Position numbers and translations under genes: made by a program
The notes under the pieces: model-generated
The model's database searches: none
The model's input: only the letters and a program-made list of their open reading frames with translations
Told to the model about the DNA's origin: nothing
NCBI RefSeq assembly: GCF_004551525.1
Contig: NZ_SATR01000041.1
Span: 1 to 38,836 of the forward strand
From: Vibrio ouci
Lineage (GTDB): Bacteria; Pseudomonadota; Gammaproteobacteria; Enterobacterales; Vibrionaceae
Direction: 5' to 3'
DNA: 38,836 nucleotides
In this document: piece by piece, positions 1-8,212 of the stretch
Layout: every line of letters begins with the position of its first letter
Numbering within the stretch: the first letter of the stretch is position 1

Positions 1-30
1 GCGTCAGCCATTTCATTTTACCAGACAAAA

Positions 31-65
31 GAAAGGACCGAACGTTTCCACGTTCAGTCCTCTTT
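31..65 (-). terminator. Rho-independent terminator reading leftward
   Basis: Arms GGACCGAACGT (35-45) and ACGTTCAGTCC (50-60) pair with one mismatch around a four-base loop. Read on the minus strand the hairpin is followed by TTTCTTTT, so it would end transcripts of the two small minus-strand ORFs to its right. Confidence 0.65.
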
Positions 66-90
66 GTTCCGGCCAAATATCCGTTTAGGT

Positions 91-146
91 ATAAGCGTTA
101 GCGCTTATCCGAATGGCATTAAGTCTTACGACTAGGCTTTCGTCGT
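91..146. repeat. Two further consecutive hairpins
   Basis: ATAAGCG (91-97) and CGCTTAT (102-108) form a perfect 7-bp stem with a TTAG loop. ACGAC (128-132) and GTCGT (142-146) form a second, weaker stem. With the terminator at 31-65 this makes three hairpins in about 115 bases downstream of a small ORF. I compared this with integron attC sites and could not find their conserved outer core sites. Its role is unknown. Confidence 0.4.
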
Positions 147-172
147 TTTGGAAGCCCGTTGCTCACGCAGCT

Positions 173-430
173 TTAATAGCTAAGGAATAGTCTTAGTGCT
201 CGATAACGCTTGTTGGAGCCGCGAGATAGCTTTTCTTCGACCTTTGATAGATATATTGTCATTCCATAGAGCGACGAAGGAGTGAGTAGGGAATATCTAG
301 AGGTTTTATAACGAGCTGTCAGAGTTCTCCCAACTGTCCACGCCTCACTATTGATATAGGCGAAGATGCCTTTGATGTCTTGCCCGTTAGTCTCCCGTTC
401 AATGCAGGTGCCACTTAGAACGGTCCCCAT
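173..430 (-). CDS. Hypothetical protein, 85 residues
   Basis: I do not recognise this protein. The ATG at 430 is preceded on the minus strand by a GAGG sequence eight bases away, a good ribosome site that supports translation. The product is basic, rich in Arg, Ser, Thr and Tyr, and has no membrane segment or signal peptide. It follows a 28-residue ORF (446-532) with a 15-base gap, and a terminator lies about 110 bases downstream, so the two could be one short transcript. Neither ORF belongs to the neighbouring haem operon, which ends at its own terminator (594-622). It may be a cargo gene or a remnant of a mobile element such as a small phage. That is a guess from the context only. Confidence 0.45.
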   Translation of the reverse strand: MGTVLSGTCIERETNGQDIKGIFAYINSEAWTVGRTLTARYKTSRYSLLTPSSLYGMTIYLSKVEEKLSRGSNKRYRALRLFLSY

Positions 431-445
431 TAATTCTGCCTCGCT

Positions 446-532
446 TTAAAACCGAGAGTTGAGTTCGTCGTAGATATTCGATGGCATTACTTTCCCTTTA
501 ATATCTCGCCACCGCCTTTTTCTCCATGACAT
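446..532 (-). CDS. Very small basic ORF, 28 residues
   Basis: ATG at 532 opens a 28-codon frame beginning MSWRKRRWRDIKGK, dense in Arg, Lys and Trp, and ending at TAA (446-448). It sits 15 bases upstream of the 85-residue ORF on the same strand. The basic N-terminus could bind nucleic acid, or this may be the decayed start of a longer gene. No clear ribosome site precedes it. It is reported because of its position between two terminators, not because of a recognised family. Confidence 0.25.
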   Translation of the reverse strand: MSWRKRRWRDIKGKVMPSNIYDELNSRF

Positions 533-593
533 GATTGTCGGGTCTCCACTCTGTATGAGCCGTAGGGGAATACGATATTACTTTTCTTTAGAT

Positions 594-622
594 ACAAAAA
601 AGCCACTCTATTAAGAGTGGCT
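594..622 (-). terminator. Terminator of the hemCDXY operon
   Basis: AGCCACTCT (601-609) and AGAGTGGCT (614-622) pair perfectly around a four-base loop. On the minus strand the stem is followed directly by TTTTT, 25 bases past the hemY stop codon. Confidence 0.9.
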
Positions 623-646
623 CTATTTGATTTACTTGATTGCCTA

Positions 647-1834
647 TTATGCAGCAGGCTCGTTAATCAGAGTTAATGCCTTCTTCGACACTTCATGAGC
701 TGCTTTGGTTAGGTTTTGCTTCTCTAGTGCGTCTGAGAGATAACCATAGTCTGCGACGTTAGAGCGCACAGACAGCGCCTTCTCGAAGTGTACTTGAGCT
801 TCTGGCCATTTCTCGCTGCGTAGATAGAACTGAGCAAGTGCACTGTGAGCATCCGCATTGTTACCATCTTTATGTAGTACGCCTTCAAGAAACGTAACCG
901 CAGGGTGGCTGTCTGCCAGTTTAAGCTTCGGAAGAAGTGCGTATAAATCCGAGTTAGGATGCTTTTTCAGGGTTTCTTTGAGTAATGTGAACGCTTCACT
1001 ATCAGCTTGGCGCGAGATAAGTTGTCTAGCAAAGCACTCGATCAAGTGAGTGTCAGCTTTCACTTTACGTGGTAGCGAGTTCCAGTGAGCCACTAGACCT
1101 TCACTACCTTTTTGGACGGCTACTTCATGCAATAACCCACATTGAGCCCGCTGTGTTAAAGGTTCTTGCTCTTCTTTAAGTATGATTTTGTGCTTGATGA
1201 GCTTTGGCAGTAGATCGAGTAGTGGTTGCCATAGCCTCAACTCAATATATACCTGCTTAAGAAGATTAAGTACAACGGCATTATTTGGGTAGCTAGACTT
1301 GAGACTAGATAAGGTATCAAATGCTGCGCTGTAGTCTGCTTCACGAATCAATTGTTTTGCGCGAGTGAGCTCAACAGCAAGAGTGGAGTTGTCTTGCTTT
1401 GCTGCTAGTTCAAGGTAACGATCACGCTGTTCAGTGTTGCCCATGCCTTGAGCTGCTTCAGAGGCGACTAAGTAACATAGTAATGGCATATCGTGGTGAT
1501 TTGCCCAACGAGTCACTTTCTTTTCGGCAACTTTGAAATCACCTTCTAATAGCTTAATGATGCCTTCGTTAGTGTAACGGCGCGAACGACGCATCTTACG
1601 CACACTAAAGTAGTTCCAAGTCGCTGAGCTTGCGTAAAAGGCTTTCTTCACTAAATACTCAAGGCCAAACAGACCTGCCAGTGCAGCGATAACGAATATG
1701 ACTAGTGTCGTGACACTCATTTCGATGGTCTTGCTAGCGACGGAGATCAGGACATAACCTTGCTGGCCAGAAAACTGCGTGCCAGCAAATAATCCCAGTC
1801 CTAGGACGACGAAAAGGAAAATCAGTCGAAACAT
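647..1834 (-). CDS. hemY: HemY, inner-membrane TPR protein of the haem operon
   Basis: This is the proteobacterial HemY (COG3071), not the protoporphyrinogen oxidase that shares the symbol in Gram-positives. The 395-residue product has two N-terminal membrane helices (about residues 1-18 and 40-57). A long cytoplasmic helical part of TPR-type repeats follows, with the clearest motif near residues 325-365 (NADAHSALAQFYLRSEKWPE). In E. coli it is a membrane protein linked to late haem synthesis, without a known catalytic activity. Its ATG overlaps the hemX stop codon by one base (TAATG), which indicates translational coupling. It is the last gene of the operon. Confidence 0.93.
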   Translation of the reverse strand: MFRLIFLFVVLGLGLFAGTQFSGQQGYVLISVASKTIEMSVTTLVIFVIAALAGLFGLEYLVKKAFYASSATWNYFSVRKMRRSRRYTNEGIIKLLEGDFKVAEKKVTRWANHHDMPLLCYLVASEAAQGMGNTEQRDRYLELAAKQDNSTLAVELTRAKQLIREADYSAAFDTLSSLKSSYPNNAVVLNLLKQVYIELRLWQPLLDLLPKLIKHKIILKEEQEPLTQRAQCGLLHEVAVQKGSEGLVAHWNSLPRKVKADTHLIECFARQLISRQADSEAFTLLKETLKKHPNSDLYALLPKLKLADSHPAVTFLEGVLHKDGNNADAHSALAQFYLRSEKWPEAQVHFEKALSVRSNVADYGYLSDALEKQNLTKAAHEVSKKALTLINEPAA

Positions 1835-3057
1835 TATTTATCCTCCGCTACTAGGGTAGTCACTTCACGGCGTAGACGATCGCGAATGACGTCAGATAAT
1901 TCTTGTTGAGTTTCTAGCTTAACTGGGTATTCAACTTGTACTGTCTGCTTACTTAATAGCTCTAGTGCTTTATTGAACTCAATGACTTCGTTTGAATTCT
2001 GGTTAAAGAAAGTCGTAGACCACTTGTCAGCAGTTGTTAAGGCGGTCGAATAGATCTCTTGCTGCTCTACATAGACGGCTTTAATTGCTGTTTCTAGTTT
2101 GGCCTTAATGTTCTCTTTTAAGTAGAAATGCTGTTGAGGTGATAGCAATGGAATGACGTTACCATCACGAGTTCTAAAGGTAATAAAGTTCTCAGAGAAG
2201 TCCTTTAATGACGTCATGAGGTTATCTTTCCAGTCATAGACATCTTGAGAAACAACCTGTTTCTCTTCTTGCTGCGCTTCAGGTAGCAGAGCATTGGCGA
2301 GTGGTAGCTTATCAACTTGCTGCTGCAGTGCCGTGATTCTTAGAACTAGCCCTTCTCTATCAATCAATGGGATGGTTTTTAGCTTAGTAATGTCATTAGC
2401 CATCGATTTTCTTAGTGGGACTAAGCTCGGATCGTTCAACGCAGCAATGCGCTGATCGGCGGACTCCATTAACTTGGTCGCACTTACGGCGTCATGCTCA
2501 AGGAATAGCTTACGTCCAGCAAGTTTTACTAGGTAATCTGCTTCTGCTAGCAGCCAATCATTTGGACGACGGCCTTTCACATCAGCCATTGCGACTTGAA
2601 GGCTAACAATGCTTTTCTGTTGCTGGGCAAGAACGGTTTCGGCGCGATGGGTAATTTCAGTCGCTTTTTCGATAGCTTGCTTCTGAGTCGAGTCTAACTC
2701 TGATTTGATGTTATCTTGGGTTTGCTTAAGCTGGGTTTGCAGGGCATTGATTTGAGCTTGGTACTCGGCGTTCTTTTGCTGCATTTGGAACGTTAAGCCG
2801 CCCCCAATAAGGATAGAGATGATAATAGCAACAGTGCCAAGTTTAACCCCTCGCTTACCTTGTTTTTCTTCGAATGCGGGTTGAGAAGATTGCGCTTGAT
2901 TCGCTTCAGGTGCTTGTGTCGTGGTCTCTTCCACGCTTGCTTCACTTGTCGTCTTTTGTTCAACGTCAGATGTGGTCGATTCAACCTTGTTGCTATCCTC
3001 TGCCGATTGCTTGTCTTGGTCAGGGGCAATGTTTTCGTTTTTATTCTTGCTTGTCAT
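1834..3057 (-). CDS. hemX: HemX, membrane protein of the haem operon
   Basis: The product has 407 residues. A cytoplasmic N-terminus of about 70 residues is rich in Glu, Thr, Gln and Ser and looks disordered. One membrane helix follows (about 73-90, with the core TVAIIISILIGGG). A coiled coil then covers about 93-150 (QAQINALQTQLKQTQDN), and a helical periplasmic domain completes the protein. This architecture is that of the HemX family, formerly mislabelled uroporphyrinogen methyltransferase; it lacks the methyltransferase motifs. It is probably a scaffold or partner of HemY in haem synthesis, which is inference. It starts three bases after hemD and overlaps hemY. Confidence 0.92.
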   Translation of the reverse strand: MTSKNKNENIAPDQDKQSAEDSNKVESTTSDVEQKTTSEASVEETTTQAPEANQAQSSQPAFEEKQGKRGVKLGTVAIIISILIGGGLTFQMQQKNAEYQAQINALQTQLKQTQDNIKSELDSTQKQAIEKATEITHRAETVLAQQQKSIVSLQVAMADVKGRRPNDWLLAEADYLVKLAGRKLFLEHDAVSATKLMESADQRIAALNDPSLVPLRKSMANDITKLKTIPLIDREGLVLRITALQQQVDKLPLANALLPEAQQEEKQVVSQDVYDWKDNLMTSLKDFSENFITFRTRDGNVIPLLSPQQHFYLKENIKAKLETAIKAVYVEQQEIYSTALTTADKWSTTFFNQNSNEVIEFNKALELLSKQTVQVEYPVKLETQQELSDVIRDRLRREVTTLVAEDK

Positions 3058-3060
3058 TAC

Positions 3061-3804
3061 TTATTGTCCTGTTCTATCTGGCTGGAGAGCAGCCAACAAC
3101 ACTGGGTTAGAGGCACTTAAGGTATTGGTGACAACTTTAAAACCAGCCTCACGTGCATTTTGTGCGATACGTTCACTCGGTACATAAAGGTGAAGCGTAA
3201 ACAACCAGTTCCGTTCTGCGCTGCTCAATTGAGAAATAAAGTACTCAAGTTGACCTGAACTGGTTATGACTAATTGGGTTATTTGTTCATCTTGCCAGAG
3301 TGGCACTAATAAATCTGAGCGGAAAGCTAGGTTTTCTCGTTTGTAGACTTCCCGATACTCTACAATAGCGCCGCGCTCGGCCAGAGTGTCAAAGATGAGT
3401 TCTCTGCCGCCATTTCCTCGTAAAATAAGGATTTTCTTATTGGCGACATGCTGAAGTGCTTCCAGCTTTAATAAATGCTCACTGTCACTGACATCGGGGT
3501 AGTGTACTTGTTGTTCAGTCGCTTTGCTTAAAACGTGTGCAGTTTTTTGACCAACGGCAAGATAGACCGGATTTGTCGGCCAACTTTTGCATGTTTGAGT
3601 CAGATGGTGGCTAGTTTCGCTTACCGCATGTTGGCTAACCGCGATAATAATGTCGAAAGAAGAGATATGATTTTCCAATCCGGATAGTTGATCTCCGGAT
3701 TGGATTTCAATCAGAGGGTGGTGATGGCTAGCGATCCCCACCTCTGATAATTGTTGGCATAGTGAAAGGCCTTGCTTCCCCGGCCTAGTGACCAGTACTG
3801 CCAT
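3061..3804 (-). CDS. hemD: Uroporphyrinogen-III synthase
   Basis: HemD closes and inverts ring D of hydroxymethylbilane, the HemC product, to make uroporphyrinogen III, the branch point to haem, sirohaem and cobalamin. The 247-residue length is normal for the family. The N-terminus MAVLVTRPGKQG carries the conserved VTRP-type start, and the central ILILRGNGGREL segment is the typical linker-side motif. It follows hemC with a gap of six bases and precedes hemX by three, so the genes are co-transcribed. HemD sequences vary widely, and the call is strengthened by the operon position. Confidence 0.95.
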   Translation of the reverse strand: MAVLVTRPGKQGLSLCQQLSEVGIASHHHPLIEIQSGDQLSGLENHISSFDIIIAVSQHAVSETSHHLTQTCKSWPTNPVYLAVGQKTAHVLSKATEQQVHYPDVSDSEHLLKLEALQHVANKKILILRGNGGRELIFDTLAERGAIVEYREVYKRENLAFRSDLLVPLWQDEQITQLVITSSGQLEYFISQLSSAERNWLFTLHLYVPSERIAQNAREAGFKVVTNTLSASNPVLLAALQPDRTGQ

Positions 3805-3810
3805 ACATGA

Positions 3811-4749
3811 TTACTCGTGCTCTGCGTATAGCTTGGTCAAAATTTCTTTTGCGCCGTCATCAAGCAGTTGATTTGCCAGCTCTACACCCAGTGTCTCTGC
3901 ATCAGCACGTGAGCCACGGATCTCTCCACGGATGATCTTAGAACCGTCAGGCTCGCCAACTAGCGCGCGTAACCAAATGTTGTCACCATCAATTAATGAG
4001 TAGCTACCGATTGGTACCTGACAGCCACCTTCTAGAGTAAGGTTCATTGCACGTTCACATAGAACGCGATCGGCGGTTTTTTTGTGGTTTAGTGGTTCTA
4101 GTAGTTTAATTAGACGCTCATCATCTAAGCGACACTCAATACCTACCGCGCCTTGACCAACCGCTGGCAGTGATTGCTCAGGTTCAATAAAGCTCTTAAT
4201 ACGCTCTTTAAGTTCCAAACGCTTTAGACCCGCAGCAGCAAGGATGATGGCATCGTATTGACCATCATCAAGCTTACCTAAACGTGTGCCGACATTACCG
4301 CGTAGCTCTTTAATCACTAGATCTGGGCGGTACTCTTTGAGTTGGCATTGACGGCGTAGGCTACAAGTACCGACTACCGCCCCTTGCGGAAGCTCATCAA
4401 TGTTGTTGTAGGTATTCGAAACAAATGCATCACGTGGGTCTTCACGTTCACAAATCGTCACTAGCCCTAGCCCTTCAGGGAAGTCTACTGGTACATCTTT
4501 CATCGAATGAACGGCTAAGTCAGCTCGACCTTCAAGCATCGCAACTTCCAGCTCTTTAACGAATAGACCCTTACCACCAACTTTTGCTAATGGAGTATCA
4601 AGGATAATGTCGCCTTTAGTGACCATTGTGACTAGCTCAACTTCTAGACCAGGGTGAGCCGCTTTAAGTGCGTCTTTAACAAAATGTGCCTGCCAAAGAG
4701 CAAGAGGGCTTTTACGTGTTGCGATTCGAATAGGAGTTGGTTGAGTCAT
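3811..4749 (-). CDS. hemC: Hydroxymethylbilane synthase (porphobilinogen deaminase)
   Basis: HemC joins four porphobilinogen molecules to hydroxymethylbilane in the cytoplasm. The 312-residue product shows the family hallmarks: RIATRKSPLALWQA at the N-terminus, HSMKDVP with the catalytic Asp85, GTCSLRRQCQ, the RGNVGTRLGKLD loop, and LEGGCQVPIG with Cys243, which carries the dipyrromethane cofactor. These correspond to Asp84 and Cys242 of E. coli. It is the first gene of the minus-strand hem operon and diverges from cyaA across a 335-base gap, as in E. coli. Confidence 0.98.
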   Translation of the reverse strand: MTQPTPIRIATRKSPLALWQAHFVKDALKAAHPGLEVELVTMVTKGDIILDTPLAKVGGKGLFVKELEVAMLEGRADLAVHSMKDVPVDFPEGLGLVTICEREDPRDAFVSNTYNNIDELPQGAVVGTCSLRRQCQLKEYRPDLVIKELRGNVGTRLGKLDDGQYDAIILAAAGLKRLELKERIKSFIEPEQSLPAVGQGAVGIECRLDDERLIKLLEPLNHKKTADRVLCERAMNLTLEGGCQVPIGSYSLIDGDNIWLRALVGEPDGSKIIRGEIRGSRADAETLGVELANQLLDDGAKEILTKLYAEHE

Positions 4750-5084
4750 AGCGTTCTACTGAAAACAAAATAATGAGCTAATCCTACCACTGTCGGTTAA
4801 AAAAGCATTATTGCTTATCAAATCGAATTCAAGTTTGATGTTCGCTAGCATAAAATCATTAAAAGAGTGTGATTAAGGTCTCGTTTGTAAAATAGGCTAT
4901 TATTATTAATAGGAGTTACGTACCACACTAAGAGCGATAATTTCAGGTGGGCAAAATTGTGTAGAATCGATCGTACATTTCTTTACCAACTCGAAGAAAA
5001 GTGTTAGATTGATCACGTTTTGTTGGTGCTTTAGAACAATTAATAGTCAAGGCACTATCTAGGATATGAACCAAGGAAGCTCTC
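4750..5084. promoter_or_regulatory. Divergent hemC/cyaA control region with possible CRP sites
   Basis: The 335-base gap contains no gene. Two sequences partly fit the CRP consensus TGTGA-N6-TCACA: TGTGATTAAGGTCTCG (4868-4883, good left half only) and TGTTAGATTGATCACG (5002-5017, eight of ten consensus bases). Control of cyaA by CRP-cAMP is known in E. coli, so a site near the cyaA start is plausible. The sites are pattern matches only. The cyaA ribosome site AAGGAAG lies at the right edge. Confidence 0.4.
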
Positions 5085-7613
5085 TTGCAGGCTTACACCA
5101 AGACGCTAACTAAAAGACTTGATAACCTTAACCAGCAACGTATTGAACGTGCGCTGGCGCTTATGGATTTATCGAGCCAGCGTGTATTCCATCTTATTCC
5201 AACCCTGCTTCACTTCAATCATCCAGTTATGCCTGGCTATTTCGACGCACATGTTCCGTTTGGCGTGTGTGATTTTGAACTTAATGAAATTCAGCAGCAG
5301 TTTGTAGAAGATACACAGTTAACGATTGGTCAAGAGCTCGCGACATCGAATAATCCAGCCATCCTAGGCTTGTACACGATGGGCAGTACGTCTTCTATTG
5401 GTCAAAGTACATCCAGTGATTTAGATATTTGGGTGTGCGTCTCTCCTAACATGAGCTCAGATGAGCGCGAAAGCCTGACTAATAAATGTCTACTGATCAC
5501 TGATTGGGCACAGACTCAGGGCGTAGAAGCTAACTTCTTCTTAATGGATGAGCAGCGTTTCCGCTCAAACCACTCTGAAGAGATGACTGGTGATAACTGT
5601 GGCTCATCTCAACACTTAATACTACTTGATGAATTCTATCGCAGTGCCGTTCGCCTTGCGGGCCAGCGCCTATTGTGGCAAATCGTGCCGCCTGAGATGG
5701 AAGAGTGCTACGACGAATATGTGAATGACCTTTGCAGCAAAGGATATATTGATTGTTCAAAGTGGATCGATTTCGGTCAGCTCAATCGTATTCCGGCAGA
5801 GGAGTATTTTGGCTCGAACTTATGGCAGCTGTATAAGAGTATCGACTCGCCGTACAAATCTGTTCTTAAAGCTATCTTGCTGGAAGCCTATTCGTGGGAG
5901 TACCCAAATACTCAACTTCTTAGTTTAGACACCAAACGTCGCTTCTTTGCTCATGAGCCTGATCTCTATGGCATGGATGCGTACTACCTAATGCTTGAAA
6001 AGGTGACGCGTTATCTAGAACGTATTGGTGATACCACGCGTTTGGATTTAGTTCGTCGCTGTTTCTACCTCAAAACCCATGAAAAGCTCTCTCGTGAACC
6101 AAGTAACGGCTCGGTAGCTTGGCGTCGCGAAGCCATGACCGACATGGTGCAAAAGTGGGATTGGTCAGAAGCGGTGATAGCTGAGCTTGATGATCGCCGT
6201 AACTGGAAGGTGGAGCAGGTTAAGGTGGTTCACCATGCCTTGCTTGATGCGTTGATGCAGAGCTACCGTAACTTAATTCAGTTTGCTCGCCGTAATGACA
6301 TTACATCAGCGATCAGTCCGCAAGACATCAGTATTCTCGCTCGTAAGCTTTATGCTGCGTTTGAGGTACTACCGGGTAAAGTGACTCTGCTTAACCCACA
6401 GATTTCGCCTGACTTACATGAATCTGATCTGACTTTTATTGAAGTTCGCCCTGGGCGCACCAATAAATCGGGTTGGTATCTCTACAAACAGCCATTAACG
6501 CCGCACCGTATTCTTGGTCAAGCACCGCTTGAGCACAACGAATACCTCAGTAAGTTGGTGGCTTGGTCATTCTTCAATGGTTTGATTACCGAGTCGACGC
6601 GTCTGCACTCTGTGATTCGTGATGCGCACTTAGACATCGATAAGTTCTACCAAATGGTGAGTGACTTACGCAATACCTTCTCGCTGCGTAAACGTCGTCC
6701 GACCATGCAAGCACTGGCCAGTCCTTGTGAGATTAGCCAGCTAGCGATGTTCATCAACTTTGAAAATGATCCAACCTCAGAGCTGAGTGGCAAATCACTT
6801 AAGCTGGATCCAAAGAGCACTGATATTTTCAGCTTTGGCCCCGAGCAAAAATGCTTAGTCGGCAGTGTTGATCTGGTTTATCGCAACTCATGGCATGAAG
6901 TGCGCACCTTGCACTTTAAAGGTGAGACGGCGATGCTTGATGCATTGAAAACCGTATTGGGTAAGATGCACCAAGATGCGATTCCACCAGAGTCGGTGGA
7001 TGTATTCTGCTACAGCAAAAACCTGCGCGGTGTGATGCGCAATATGGTTTATCAGCTATTGGCGGAATGTATTGATCTGCGCTTGAAGCCTGTTGAACAA
7101 GAAAAACGTCGCCGCTTTAAAGCGCTACGTATTGGGCAGCAAACCTACGGTCTGTTCTTTGAGCGCCGTGGTGTATCGGTACAGATGTTAGAAAACTCGG
7201 TCGATTTCTACCGCAGTATTTCGACTAATAAACTCAAGGGTTCACCACTGCTAATGCTCGATAAAGAGCAGGACTACCAATTGCCGGAAGTGGTGGATGG
7301 CTTTGCCAGTGAAGGCTTAGTTCAGTTCTTCTTTGAAGATGGTGAGCAAGGTTTCAATATTTATGTGCTCGACGAATCCAATCGCGTTGAAGTTTATCAT
7401 CAGTTTAAAGGTGAAAAAGACGAGATGATTGCGAGTGTGAACAGCTTCTACACCTCGGTACAAGATGAAAATCCGTTATCGTCGAAGCTAATCAACTTCA
7501 ACTTACCGCAGTACTATCAAATTGTGCGCCCTGAAGATGATGAACCTTATATTGTTCCTTATCGTAATGATGGCGCTTGTTACTCTAGGCCGAGTAAAAT
7601 CGTCAACGCCTAA
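5085..7613 (+). CDS. cyaA: Class I adenylate cyclase
   Basis: CyaA makes cAMP, the ligand of CRP, in the cytoplasm. The 842-residue product matches the enterobacterial class I enzyme along its length. The nucleotidyltransferase core has GSTSSIGQSTSSDLDIWV, with Gly100-Ser101 and the metal-binding Asp112/Asp114. SLWQLYKSIDSPYKSVLK, CFYLKTHEKLSRE and ARKLYAAFEVLPGKVTLLNP follow. The C-terminal half, including VDGFASEGLVQFFF and INFNLPQYYQIV, corresponds to the regulatory region that senses the PTS in E. coli. The start is a TTG placed seven bases after AAGGAAG. E. coli cyaA also uses TTG, a conserved way of keeping expression low. Confidence 0.97.
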   Translation: MQAYTKTLTKRLDNLNQQRIERALALMDLSSQRVFHLIPTLLHFNHPVMPGYFDAHVPFGVCDFELNEIQQQFVEDTQLTIGQELATSNNPAILGLYTMGSTSSIGQSTSSDLDIWVCVSPNMSSDERESLTNKCLLITDWAQTQGVEANFFLMDEQRFRSNHSEEMTGDNCGSSQHLILLDEFYRSAVRLAGQRLLWQIVPPEMEECYDEYVNDLCSKGYIDCSKWIDFGQLNRIPAEEYFGSNLWQLYKSIDSPYKSVLKAILLEAYSWEYPNTQLLSLDTKRRFFAHEPDLYGMDAYYLMLEKVTRYLERIGDTTRLDLVRRCFYLKTHEKLSREPSNGSVAWRREAMTDMVQKWDWSEAVIAELDDRRNWKVEQVKVVHHALLDALMQSYRNLIQFARRNDITSAISPQDISILARKLYAAFEVLPGKVTLLNPQISPDLHESDLTFIEVRPGRTNKSGWYLYKQPLTPHRILGQAPLEHNEYLSKLVAWSFFNGLITESTRLHSVIRDAHLDIDKFYQMVSDLRNTFSLRKRRPTMQALASPCEISQLAMFINFENDPTSELSGKSLKLDPKSTDIFSFGPEQKCLVGSVDLVYRNSWHEVRTLHFKGETAMLDALKTVLGKMHQDAIPPESVDVFCYSKNLRGVMRNMVYQLLAECIDLRLKPVEQEKRRRFKALRIGQQTYGLFFERRGVSVQMLENSVDFYRSISTNKLKGSPLLMLDKEQDYQLPEVVDGFASEGLVQFFFEDGEQGFNIYVLDESNRVEVYHQFKGEKDEMIASVNSFYTSVQDENPLSSKLINFNLPQYYQIVRPEDDEPYIVPYRNDGACYSRPSKIVNA

Positions 7614-7622
7614 CGAATCGAT

Positions 7623-7654
7623 AAAAAAAGAGCATCAATGATGCTCTTTTTTTT
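7623..7654. terminator. Bidirectional terminator between cyaA and cyaY
   Basis: A7, then GAGCATC (7630-7636), loop AAT, GATGCTC (7640-7646), then T8. The A and T runs on both sides allow it to end both convergent transcripts. Confidence 0.93.
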
Positions 7655-7673
7655 GTATCTGTCTGATTAAGGG

Positions 7674-7988
7674 TTAGACCCACTCAATCTCTTCATCGCA
7701 ATGCTTTTCACACTCTTGCTTAACCATGGTAATCAGCTCTAGGTGAGTCTTAGAGCAGGTCCAGTGATTATCGATAAGCGAGAAATGGAAACCACCTGAC
7801 TTAGACGCCAACCAAATCTCTTTCATTGGTTCTTGGCGGTTAATAATGATCTGACTACGGTCTTCAAACTCTAGGGTCATCACGTTACCAGAGGTCTCGT
7901 AGTCGATGTCCGCGCCTGAATCATCAATCATTTCCTCGATGATTTGCATTTGAACATCTACTAACTGATGAAATTCAGTCTCGTTCAT
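7674..7988 (-). CDS. cyaY: Frataxin homologue CyaY
   Basis: CyaY is the bacterial frataxin, an iron-binding regulator of iron-sulfur cluster assembly on IscS. I chose the ATG at 7988 because it gives MNETEFHQL, aligned with the E. coli start MNDSEFHRL, and a 104-residue product of normal length. A frame extending 24 codons upstream is open but does not fit the family. The acidic first helix (EEMIDDSGADIDYE) supplies the iron-binding surface, and IIINRQEPMKEIWLASKSGG is the signature strand region. The gene converges on cyaA and diverges from lptM, as in E. coli. Confidence 0.95.
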   Translation of the reverse strand: MNETEFHQLVDVQMQIIEEMIDDSGADIDYETSGNVMTLEFEDRSQIIINRQEPMKEIWLASKSGGFHFSLIDNHWTCSKTHLELITMVKQECEKHCDEEIEWV

Positions 7989-8063
7989 CCAATCTATCCT
8001 ATTGCTTTTCTTGAGTGTGGTGCGATTATAGGGGGCATTGACAGAATAATCACGACACAACCG

Positions 8064-8183
8064 ATGAAAAAATTACTCTTAGCGCTATTTATCTTTTCGC
8101 TTCTTGGCTTAGCTGGCTGTGGTCAAACTGGACCTCTTTACATGCCTGAAGATGCTCAGCAGAACGAGCAGCCTTCACAATAA
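8064..8183 (+). CDS. lptM: LptM (YifL) small lipoprotein
   Basis: A 39-residue lipoprotein precursor: MKKLLLALFIFSLLGLAGCG, with a positively charged start, hydrophobic core and lipobox LAGC. Cys19 is the lipidation site. The mature part begins CGQTGPLYMPED, the QTGPLY motif of the LptM/YifL family, whose E. coli member binds the LPS translocon LptD-LptE and helps its oxidative maturation. The ATG at 8064 is chosen because it gives a proper signal peptide. The open frame extends further upstream but without family support. It heads the lysA-dapF cluster. Confidence 0.93.
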   Translation: MKKLLLALFIFSLLGLAGCGQTGPLYMPEDAQQNEQPSQ

Positions 8184-8212
8184 AATAGAATCAGAATATA
8201 AGGGAAAGAATT

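Noticed and set aside
66..172. Integron attC site
   Set aside because: Hairpins are present, but I could not find the paired conserved core sequences (GTTRRRY and its partner) of attC sites.
2793..3187. Several 78-88 codon frames in and opposite hemX
   Set aside because: They arise from the low-complexity N-terminal part of hemX and have no support of their own.
7989..8060. Longer CyaY with 24 extra residues
   Set aside because: The extra part has no frataxin similarity and overlaps the space needed for the divergent lptM promoter; the inner ATG matches the E. coli start.
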